Assembly (NCBI GenBank): GCA_014381385.1
Contig: JACNLR010000164.1
Coordinates: forward strand, 1-19,951
Length of the DNA stretch: 19,951 nt
Direction: 5' to 3'
DNA from: Planctomycetota bacterium
GTDB lineage: Bacteria > Planctomycetota > Phycisphaerae > Phycisphaerales > SM1A02
Made by a program: the position numbers and the translations under genes
Shown here: piece after piece, positions 6,571 to 14,491 of the stretch
Layout of the letters: each line of letters opens with the position of its first letter
How positions within the stretch are numbered: position 1 is the stretch's first letter
The notes under the pieces: generated by a model
What the model was told of the DNA's origin: nothing
Seen by the model: only the letters and a program-made list of their open reading frames with translations
The model's database searches: none

Positions 6571-6842
6571 TCGCCCACGGTGACTGATTTGGCCCAATCA
6601 ATTGCTACCGCAATTGAGTGTGGCAAATCCTGTCACCAGAAAGTGCGAAGCGCCCGTTCATTCCCTCTATTCTTTCGCCCACGGTGACTGATTTGGCCCA
6701 ATCAATTGCTACCGCAATTGAGTGTGGCAAATCCTGTCACCAGAAAGTGCGAAGCGCCCGTTCATTCCCTCTATTCTTTCGCCCACGGTGACTGATTTGG
6801 CCCAATCAATTGCTACCGCAATTGAGTGTGGCAAATCCTGTC
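6541..6842. repeat. Tandem array of 2.9 copies of a 104-bp hairpin-containing unit
   Basis: Units start at 6541, 6645 and 6749, with a period of exactly 104 bases. The first two are identical over their full length, and the third is identical for its first 94 bases before diverging. Each unit contains a long imperfect hairpin (6579-6637 in the first). It has outer arms GGTGAC/GTCACC, then GATTTG/CAAATC, an inner 8-bp stem TCAATTGC/GCAATTGA and a TACC loop. The third copy lacks the last three bases of the outer arm. Each unit also carries CAAATCCTGTCACC, a 14-base match to the T-arm/acceptor end of the adjacent tRNA-Pro (the third copy only as far as CTGTC). There is no open frame of note. It may be a small non-autonomous mobile or REP-like repeat, but its nature is unknown. 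Confidence 0.93.
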
Positions 6843-6994
6843 TTGTGCGAAACCCTCTTTAAGCGTTTGTATCGGACGGTAGAAGAATAAAATGTGGGTT
6901 TTTCGCAGTTTTTTTGAAATGTTTGACGCATTTTGTGGCATAGTAGGTTGTTGTATTCCATGTTCTACTGAGGAAATGATCTTTGGGATAAAAG
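6843..6994 (+). other. Leader region of the first giant secreted protein gene
   Basis: This is 152 bases of AT-rich sequence between the repeat array and the next gene. It begins with GTGCGAA (6845-6851), a remnant of the start of another repeat unit. TTGACG (6923-6928) could be a -35 box, but no good -10 is correctly spaced. I see no other structure. Confidence 0.5.
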
Positions 6995-9900
6995 ATGAGA
7001 AAGATGTTCAAGATAATTTCAATAACCGCTGCGATAGTGTTCACTTCTAGCCTTGCTACTAGTAAGCCGCTTGGCCCTGTAGGCGACGATTGCAGTACTG
7101 CACTAATCGCCTACGATGGCGCGAACTCGTTTGATACCACGAACGCCACACCAAGTATGCCAGAACCAGACGAAAGTCAATGCGCTGGCACTGAGTTAAA
7201 TTGGAATTTGAGCCCTGATATTTGGTTCTTGTATGTACCAACCACTTCAGGTTTACATAGGTTTACAACATGCGATGCAGCGAGCTACGACACTTCTATG
7301 GCACTCTACGAATTGAATTGCAGCAATCAGGTTGCTTGTAACGGCGATGACACTATTGTTGACAATAACTGTCAAAATTTTCATTCAACAATTGAATACC
7401 CTCTCACTGCTTTGACTGCCTATTACGTTCGTATTGGTGGATGGCAAGGAGGCACCGGAACCGGTACGCTAACTATTGACCCGTCAAATGGTGGAGGTAG
7501 CAACATTTGGTATGTCAATGAAAGCAACGTAGCGCCTGGGGGTGGAACTGATTGGGCTACAGCGTTTCTTGATTTGCAAGACGCACTTGATGTTGCGCAA
7601 AGCGGTGATCAAATTTGGATTGCGCAAGGCACATATACACCTAGTGACTTAAATTCGTCTACCGATCCAAGAGAAGCTTCGTATAGATTGATTGCAGGCG
7701 TTGAAATCTACGGAGGTTTTTCTGGGATTGAAGACGATGTAGATTTACGACGACCCCAAGATTTTAGGGTTACATTAACTGGAGATATCAACAACAATGA
7801 TGACAACGGTGGTGACAATAGTGAAAACGCATACCACGTATTGACAGCTGACAACTTGGTTGGAATCTCACCTATTCTTGATGGTGTATACGTCACTGCC
7901 GGCAATGCAAACAGCTATGGAAATAATAAATTTGGCGGTGGGCTTCTTGTTGAGAATTATGCTGCTGCATCTCTAGCGTATCCGGATATACACCAAACAC
8001 ATTTTATCTTTAACGATGCCCTTTACGGTGGTGCGGTAGCAATTGCAGATTCGTTCGGTGCAGTCTCACTTACAAGGTGCGTCCTTTCAAATAATATGGT
8101 TTCGGAATTCGGCGGTGCGATTATAAATCAAGGATACTGCAGAATTGATAACTGCCTTCTTGTTGCCAACGCAGCCGAAACAGCTGGTGGTGCGATTTAC
8201 AGCACAGGTTCAGATGTTGTATTAGTTGGCTCAACAATTGTGCAGAACGTATCAAACTTCGTTGGCGGGTTGTATTTTACGCATGGAGATATCGACGCAA
8301 CGAATAACATAATTTGGGGAAACGAAGATAGAGTTGGCAATAACGATGAGATTTATTTAATGGGCGGAACTTGGACTGGCGATTACAATTGCATCCAAAA
8401 TATAGATCAGAACCTTGCTGGACCTAATAGTATTCCGGATCACCCTCGTTTTCTGAATGAATTTGGTGACGACGGCCTTCCAAGAACTGGGGATGAAAAC
8501 TTCCATTTACTTCAACAATCTCCATGTATTGATGTTGGAGATAACTCAGTCGTAGTAGTAACGGAAGACCTTATTGGTAACGACCGAATAATTAATGATC
8601 CGTACACTCTGCCTGACACTGCTGTCGTTGACATGGGTGCTTACGAGCACGTTGAAGAATCCAACGATGTTTGGATTTGGACGGGCTGGAATAGTTTTTG
8701 GTTTTACGATGAACTAAACTGGCTGCCACAGGGTGTTCCCTATGCCATATCAACTACATTATTTAATACAAATGGAGTCGGTTTTTGTGATTTTGATGGA
8801 AACGCAGAGATTAATAGGTTACTTGTAACGGAGGGTAGTTATACCATTTCCCTAAACTGGAACCTGCTCACTCTAGATTCTTCTTCGCAGATACTCCAAG
8901 TTGACGATTATAGAACTGGCGCTTCAGTATTCATAAAAGAAGGCACGATTCAAACTGCGTATCCACTTCCATTAAACGGTGGGGATATTACATTACAACA
9001 GATTACACTTGATGTCGGCGAACTTCTGTTGAGTAACAATACATTTTTAAGTTTTGATGGGCACATCTTAGGTAACGTCACCAACGAAGGGAGCACGTTG
9101 TCGCCTTCGGGAGACAGCATAGGGACATTCACTATTGACGGGAACTTACTAAACTCCGGTGATGGTGAACTAACTGGTAGACTTGTTGGCTCCATGCCAT
9201 TTAACATAAATGGGCTTTCGGCTGGAGTTTCCCACGACTACTTAGAAGTCACCGGTGCTATAGATATGACCTGTTCTTTTGAATTACTGTGGAGAAATTT
9301 CACTCCAATTGCAGGGAATGCAATCGACTTGATGACTGTTGGATCTGCAACAGGCGAGCCCACGCTAATCTATAATTCAGGATTGCCCTCGCATCTTGCT
9401 ATCCGATGGATAACCCCGACTGCTCTTCGGGGTGGTGAAGAAGTTGTTGTCGAAACTACGGGTCCAATTTTGTTTGATGTTGGTAATGCTTTAGCACTTA
9501 CAACAGAAACTCCAAGTGATATCGTTGTTGGAGATTTCAATAATGATAATTATCCCGATGTTGCAATCTCTGTTTCGGCAGCGGGTGGTGCGACTGGAAG
9601 CGTTGTTGTTCTTACAAATAATGGAATGAGCGGCGCTACTTGGCTCGGGTTAAGCGCAGGCACCCCAATCACGGTTGGCGTTGACCCGTTGGATATTGAA
9701 ATCGGTGATTTCAACGGTGATGGTACCGCAGACGATCTTGTTGTTGCAAATAATGGGGATGATAGTGTTTCAATTCTTTCAAACGATGGCTCTGGGGTTT
9801 TTACAAAAACAGATGTGTCAACATCTCCAGACACAGGACCGCTGTACATTGCGGTTGTTGACTTTGTTTCAAATGATTTGCTAGGTCTTGACGATATTGT

Positions 9901-10783
9901 TGTCGCTTGTAGTTCTAACAATGCAGCGGTTTTACATAATTCATCTTCATTAGGCTCACGGGCGATTTCTTTTGCGCATGTTAATTCCGTTGCAATTCCA
10001 ACGCCTGGAGGAATCTCGCCAGGAGATGTAACAACAGACAAAGACTTTGACATTATAGTTCTTGATCTTGCCAACGACAAACTCCGATTGATGGAAGGCA
10101 ATGGCGATGGCACCGTCGCAACAGTACCTCTTGGCGATCCTGTTGGTAACCCACTGCCTGAGAATGCAGGACCCATTGGTCTTGTACTTGCGGATCTTGA
10201 TGGAGATGCTATTGATGACGCAATCACAGTTAACGAGTCGGTCGGTTCTTTGAGTGTGCTCCTAGATACAGGAGATGCATTTGGAAATGCTTCCTCATTT
10301 GATGTTGGCACAAGCCCTCAGTCGATTGTAGTACATGATTTCGATAACGATGGTGATAATGACTTAGTTGTTTCCATGATAGGTGATGTTTCTGGTAACC
10401 GAGAGTTAACAGTAATTCGAAACGATACGGTTGCTACCGTTATATTTTCTGAAGGTGACGCTTTTGGCTCTGGTAGTGAACCAGTCATGGTCGGTCATGG
10501 GGACTTTGATCGTGACGGACTTGAAGACCTTGTAAGTTTGATTGATTTGAATCCGATCGCGAGAAACAACTCCCCAGCAATTTCAGTGTTTTTCAATGTT
10601 ACCGAAGAAGTTGTTGATTGCCCTGCTGATATTGATGGTGATGGCAATGTTGCCGTTTCAGATATTCTTGCACTAATCGGCGCATGGGGCACTATTGATC
10701 CAGACCTTGATATAGATGAAAGCGGCTTAGTTGACGTTGGAGATATACTCCTTGTCGTAAGCAACTGGGGCACTTGTCCGTAA
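6995..10783 (+). CDS. Giant secreted protein: beta-helix, FG-GAP propeller and dockerin-like C-terminus
   Basis: This 1262-residue protein is probably exported and attached to, or displayed at, the cell surface; its ligand or substrate is unknown. Residues 1-24 form a signal peptide (MRKMFKIISITAAIVF..., cleavage near LATS-K). A Cys-rich N-terminal domain (about 30-165, beginning GDDC) resembles pre-peptidase-like beta-sandwich domains. A right-handed parallel beta-helix (about 170-552) starts with WYVN...W.TAF.DLQDAL, shows repeated GGA(I/V) turns, and ends at VVDMGAYEH. An uncharacterised region (about 555-835) begins WTGWNSFWFYDELNW. Seven FG-GAP-like repeats start near 847, 905, 956, 1011, 1067, 1115 and 1170, consistent with a seven-bladed propeller. 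The tail (1209-1262) has two EF-hand-like loops (DIDGDGNVAVSD, DIDESGLVDVGD) enclosed by Cys1209 and Cys1261. The start could also be the Met at 7004. It is paralogous to the next gene. Confidence 0.88.
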   Translation: MRKMFKIISITAAIVFTSSLATSKPLGPVGDDCSTALIAYDGANSFDTTNATPSMPEPDESQCAGTELNWNLSPDIWFLYVPTTSGLHRFTTCDAASYDTSMALYELNCSNQVACNGDDTIVDNNCQNFHSTIEYPLTALTAYYVRIGGWQGGTGTGTLTIDPSNGGGSNIWYVNESNVAPGGGTDWATAFLDLQDALDVAQSGDQIWIAQGTYTPSDLNSSTDPREASYRLIAGVEIYGGFSGIEDDVDLRRPQDFRVTLTGDINNNDDNGGDNSENAYHVLTADNLVGISPILDGVYVTAGNANSYGNNKFGGGLLVENYAAASLAYPDIHQTHFIFNDALYGGAVAIADSFGAVSLTRCVLSNNMVSEFGGAIINQGYCRIDNCLLVANAAETAGGAIYSTGSDVVLVGSTIVQNVSNFVGGLYFTHGDIDATNNIIWGNEDRVGNNDEIYLMGGTWTGDYNCIQNIDQNLAGPNSIPDHPRFLNEFGDDGLPRTGDENFHLLQQSPCIDVGDNSVVVVTEDLIGNDRIINDPYTLPDTAVVDMGAYEHVEESNDVWIWTGWNSFWFYDELNWLPQGVPYAISTTLFNTNGVGFCDFDGNAEINRLLVTEGSYTISLNWNLLTLDSSSQILQVDDYRTGASVFIKEGTIQTAYPLPLNGGDITLQQITLDVGELLLSNNTFLSFDGHILGNVTNEGSTLSPSGDSIGTFTIDGNLLNSGDGELTGRLVGSMPFNINGLSAGVSHDYLEVTGAIDMTCSFELLWRNFTPIAGNAIDLMTVGSATGEPTLIYNSGLPSHLAIRWITPTALRGGEEVVVETTGPILFDVGNALALTTETPSDIVVGDFNNDNYPDVAISVSAAGGATGSVVVLTNNGMSGATWLGLSAGTPITVGVDPLDIEIGDFNGDGTADDLVVANNGDDSVSILSNDGSGVFTKTDVSTSPDTGPLYIAVVDFVSNDLLGLDDIVVACSSNNAAVLHNSSSLGSRAISFAHVNSVAIPTPGGISPGDVTTDKDFDIIVLDLANDKLRLMEGNGDGTVATVPLGDPVGNPLPENAGPIGLVLADLDGDAIDDAITVNESVGSLSVLLDTGDAFGNASSFDVGTSPQSIVVHDFDNDGDNDLVVSMIGDVSGNRELTVIRNDTVATVIFSEGDAFGSGSEPVMVGHGDFDRDGLEDLVSLIDLNPIARNNSPAISVFFNVTEEVVDCPADIDGDGNVAVSDILALIGAWGTIDPDLDIDESGLVDVGDILLVVSNWGTCP

Positions 10784-10800
10784 ATCCGTAGTTCCGATAA

Positions 10801-10830
10801 CGAGATATTTAACCCCTTCTCGGTGTTTTT
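10801..10830 (+). terminator. Weak terminator-like hairpin between the two giant genes
   Basis: CGAGA (10801-10805) pairs with TCTCG (10818-10822) around a 12-base loop, and GTGTTTTT follows. The stem is only 5 bp, so this is a weak candidate. It would still allow partial read-through into the paralogous gene downstream. Confidence 0.3.
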
Positions 10831-10926
10831 CATTGACATTCTATCGGAAATGTGCATTGCTTAACTTATGTATGCAACCCAAACGATCAGTGGGCGAATC
10901 TAATGATGTCCGTTTTGGAATTACAA

Positions 10927-13900
10927 ATGAATTTGCTAGAACACAAGAAGAGATTACCAGCAATTCTAACATTCATATGTTGTTATTTGTGTAGTGTTTC
11001 AGCCTTTGCCAAACCAATCGGAAACCCACGTGGAACCCCTTTTGTTTGGTATGTTGATAGTACGCAAGTAACAATTGGCGACGGTAATTCTTGGAGTACT
11101 GCCTTTAGCGATTTGCAAGACGCGCTCGATTCAGCATCAAGTGGCGAAGAAATTTGGGTTGCAGCAGGCACATATATACCTTCTAATCTGAACGGTTCAA
11201 CCGATTTTCGTGATGCAAGTTTTCACCTTACCAATGGCGTTGCAATGTTTGGTGGCTTCAATGGCACTGAACTTTTTAAAGATGACCGCGACCCTTCAGT
11301 GAACATCACCACCCTAAGCGGTGATTTACAGCAGGATGATAATTCTGGAGGTGACATATCTGACAATGCAAGGCACGTCGTCACTGTCAGTACAAATGAT
11401 CCATTGACGCTTCTTGACGGTTACGTAATCAGAGGTGGCAATGCAGATGGAGCAACGGGTGGCGGCGGGATTATTTTTGTTTCAGCGATCAATCCTTCCA
11501 TTAACAATTGTACATGTGTTGAAAATGTATCGACAACAAGTGGAGGCGCATTGCTTTTGCAGGTGTCTACCGGAGTTACGGTAACAGATTCACTTGTTCA
11601 ATCAAACATATCAGAACATACCGGCGGTGCTATTGCGATTAGCGAGAACTCAACGATTTCAATCAATAAATGTAAATTCAGAGAAAACCAAAGTAATACT
11701 GGGGGTTCTATTCTCAATGCTGGGAACCTTACAATTTCAAATTCATTACTCACCGCAAATTACGCAACAGATAAAGGCGGCGCTATTTCTTCTCTGGATA
11801 CAGCAACATTGCTGCGTATTGTGAACTGCACAATTACGCAGAACGTATCTACACATACCGGCGGTGGAATCGTAATTGGTTCGGGCTTACTCGAAATCGC
11901 AAACTCCATAATATGGGGCAACGTGCACCTCTCTGGGGACGATGCATTTGCGCAAATATTGGCTATTAATTCTCCTTCACCCATTCTGATAACTCACTCT
12001 TGTGTTCAAAATCTAGAAGATGGTCTTATCGGTACTAGTAACATTAATGCGAATCCTCGTTTTTATGACCAACTTGGCCCAGACGGTGAACGTGCTTCTG
12101 GTGATGAGGACTTTAGCCTCCTTGCTACCTCCCCTTGTATTGATGCTGGAGTAAATGCGGATGCAATTGGGCTTCAAGATGTTGTAGGCAATGCAAGATA
12201 TATCGATGATCCTTATACGGATGATTCGAATGGCTCGGGAACACCCCCAATTGTTGACATGGGTGCATACGAATACAACCCAACAGGATTGGCTGATGTT
12301 GGCGGGATTGTAATTTGGAATACGCAAAGTGGTTCCTTCTCGGATGCAGCAAACTGGTTCCCGCAGCGAGTACCCACACAAAGTGACATTGCCCTGTTCA
12401 ATTTAGACAGCGAAATAGAAGTAACTGTTGCCACAAATATTACCGTCAGTGCAGTTGTAGTTACACAAGGAGAAATTGACCTAGATATCCCTAACATTGA
12501 TTTTACCGTTGAAGCAAGTACATCCCCAGTGCGAATTCTCGCGTTTGGTGACGATAGTAAATTAACAGTTAAAGGAGTAAATGGGCGCTTTATCATTCCA
12601 AATGCGTATATTCAAATTGGCGGAGACGATGACGATGATGATTTTGATGACTTCTTTGAAGTTGAAGATTACGCGGAACTCATCGTTGGACTTTTGCGAA
12701 TACTAGATGGTGGAACATTTCATGGAGGCGTTGGTGATGCTGTAATTACTGCGGAGGTTCGTAACACTGGTGGTGCAGTAGATCCAAGCGGCTTAGAGCC
12801 AGGACTCTTGGTAATCAACGGGGATTACAGTGCAATTCCACAAGACGAAACAGATCCAGAGAGCAAAGGAATGCTTCTGATTACATTCGATGATACATCC
12901 AGTTCAGGACATACATTTGACACACTAACGGTTAACGGAACTGCAAATATCGGTGGCGTGCTTGGAATGCAATTCAAAAATGATTACCCAGCTGTTCAAG
13001 GAGATATATTTAACATCATCACTTCTTCAACTTTGACAGGCACGTTCGACACTGTTTGGTCAACTGGATTACCTTCAAATCTTTACTGCGAGTGGCTTAC
13101 AACTTTAGGCGTACGGGGAACTGGCGGTGGTGGTATCGGTAGTGGCAACCCTATAACATTTGATGCTCCCATGTCTACATCAATCTCAAATGACCCAACT
13201 GGAATCGTTGTTGCTGATTTTGATAGCATAAATGGAATTGACGTAGGAGTTGTTATTCCAAACAGTGATCCCCTACTCCCTGGGAGCGTTTCGATATTAC
13301 TTAATAATGGATCAAGTGGTGGAATCTGGCAGGGTTTCACCCCAGCACCTTCGATAGCAGTCGGGGTAATTCCAAGAGATATTGCTATTTCTGATTTAGA
13401 TGGCGATGGAGATGTCGACATCGTTGTTGCAAACTTTGATGACAACACAATTTCAACACTATTCAACGATGGCAGTGCTTCCTTTACAACCTCAACGTAC
13501 GCAACTGCTGATGGTCCAGCAACGATTGCAATAGCCAATTATTTTGAAGACGGATTATTTTTAAATGATATCGCTGTCGGTTGCAAGTTGTCAGGTACAC
13601 CATCTATTAGCGTCATGCATAATCAATCTACTGCAGGAATAAGAGGCTCTTCGTTCACTTGGATTAACTCCATCAACATTCCACTTCCTAGTGACATCCT
13701 ACCTGGCGATGTTACAACCGATAAGGATTTTGATTATGTAGTTTTAGGAGAAGCCGATGAGTCAGTTACCGTGTATTCAGGAAATGGTAATGGTGGTATT
13801 TTCTTTGCTTCGACTTTGGTAACTGGTTTGCCATCTGGTAGCGGTGCAATTTCTGCTGAATTTTCAGACCTCAACAATGATGGACTAGATGATTTAGTAA

Positions 13901-14457
13901 CTGTGAATAACAGCGGAGGATCTATCAGTCTTTTGCGAAATGAGGGTACGTCTTTTGGCATGCCTAGCACAGTAACAATTGGCACATCTCCAGAGGCTTC
14001 AATTGTCAATGATCTTGACAACGATGGTGACGACGATTTAATTGTTTCAGTTATTGGAGCAACTTCATTGCAACGGGAACTTATGATTATACGGAATGAT
14101 ACCTCTGATCCAGCGACAATTACCCTGACTGACATTGGCACTCCGCAAGCCTCAGGTTTTGTTCCAACACACGTATCAACGGGTGATTTTAACAGTGACG
14201 GTTACGAAGATATCGTTTCAATTACTGAGGTAGTTCCACTTACTGGACACGCAGCACCTGCTGTAACTGTGATGCTCAATACCACTGTAACGAGTTGTGC
14301 TGCAGACTTTGATGGCGAAGGAAACGTTGCGGTTGCAGATTTGCTCCAACTCATCGCCGCTTGGGGAGCATCTGGTGGTGCAGAGGACCTTGATGGGAAC
14401 GGAATCGTGAACGTTGCAGATATACTCATCCTCATAGCCGCGTGGGGTCCCTGCTAG
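10927..14457 (+). CDS. Second giant secreted protein, paralogue of the preceding gene
   Basis: The protein has 1176 residues from the Met at 10927. That start gives a clean signal peptide (MNLLEHKKR, then a hydrophobic stretch, then cleavage at SAFA-K). The frame is open 25 codons further to an ATG at 10852, but that extension would bury the signal peptide. The beta-helix (about 41-450) opens with WYVD...SW.TAF.DLQDAL, has six GG(A/G/S)-type turns and ends at VVDMGAYEY. A middle region (about 455-740) begins with IWNTQSGSFSDAANWFPQ and contains an Asp tract. Seven FG-GAP-like repeats start near 764, 823, 871, 928, 981, 1029 and 1087. The tail (1124-1176) has loops DFDGEGNVAVAD and DLDGNGIVNVAD between Cys1124 and the C-terminal Cys1176. 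It lacks the extra N-terminal domain of its neighbour. The role is probably surface adhesion or polymer binding, by inference only. Confidence 0.87.
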   Translation: MNLLEHKKRLPAILTFICCYLCSVSAFAKPIGNPRGTPFVWYVDSTQVTIGDGNSWSTAFSDLQDALDSASSGEEIWVAAGTYIPSNLNGSTDFRDASFHLTNGVAMFGGFNGTELFKDDRDPSVNITTLSGDLQQDDNSGGDISDNARHVVTVSTNDPLTLLDGYVIRGGNADGATGGGGIIFVSAINPSINNCTCVENVSTTSGGALLLQVSTGVTVTDSLVQSNISEHTGGAIAISENSTISINKCKFRENQSNTGGSILNAGNLTISNSLLTANYATDKGGAISSLDTATLLRIVNCTITQNVSTHTGGGIVIGSGLLEIANSIIWGNVHLSGDDAFAQILAINSPSPILITHSCVQNLEDGLIGTSNINANPRFYDQLGPDGERASGDEDFSLLATSPCIDAGVNADAIGLQDVVGNARYIDDPYTDDSNGSGTPPIVDMGAYEYNPTGLADVGGIVIWNTQSGSFSDAANWFPQRVPTQSDIALFNLDSEIEVTVATNITVSAVVVTQGEIDLDIPNIDFTVEASTSPVRILAFGDDSKLTVKGVNGRFIIPNAYIQIGGDDDDDDFDDFFEVEDYAELIVGLLRILDGGTFHGGVGDAVITAEVRNTGGAVDPSGLEPGLLVINGDYSAIPQDETDPESKGMLLITFDDTSSSGHTFDTLTVNGTANIGGVLGMQFKNDYPAVQGDIFNIITSSTLTGTFDTVWSTGLPSNLYCEWLTTLGVRGTGGGGIGSGNPITFDAPMSTSISNDPTGIVVADFDSINGIDVGVVIPNSDPLLPGSVSILLNNGSSGGIWQGFTPAPSIAVGVIPRDIAISDLDGDGDVDIVVANFDDNTISTLFNDGSASFTTSTYATADGPATIAIANYFEDGLFLNDIAVGCKLSGTPSISVMHNQSTAGIRGSSFTWINSINIPLPSDILPGDVTTDKDFDYVVLGEADESVTVYSGNGNGGIFFASTLVTGLPSGSGAISAEFSDLNNDGLDDLVTVNNSGGSISLLRNEGTSFGMPSTVTIGTSPEASIVNDLDNDGDDDLIVSVIGATSLQRELMIIRNDTSDPATITLTDIGTPQASGFVPTHVSTGDFNSDGYEDIVSITEVVPLTGHAAPAVTVMLNTTVTSCAADFDGEGNVAVADLLQLIAAWGASGGAEDLDGNGIVNVADILILIAAWGPC

Positions 14458-14491
14458 TTGAACTGCCGCTTCACTGCCACTCTCGTATGAT

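Noticed and set aside
6541..6842. CRISPR array
   Set aside because: The whole 104-bp period is identical, with no variable spacers between short repeats, and there are no cas genes in the window.
6859..7044. 61-codon minus-strand open frame with a hydrophobic stretch
   Set aside because: It overlaps the start and leader of the giant gene, has no ribosome binding site, and its hydrophobicity is the antisense of the T/A-rich signal-peptide region.
9550..10311. 253-codon open frame on the minus strand
   Set aside because: It is a Ser/Pro/Thr-rich antisense shadow of the FG-GAP repeats of the giant protein, with no domain, signal or initiation context.
10833..10838. Promoter with perfect TTGACA before the second giant gene
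   Set aside because: No acceptable -10 hexamer lies 16-18 bases downstream, so the match may be chance.
10852..10926. Upstream start for the second giant protein
   Set aside because: The extra 25 residues (MHCLTYVCNPNDQWANLM...) would precede and spoil an otherwise ideal signal peptide, and no ribosome binding site supports them.
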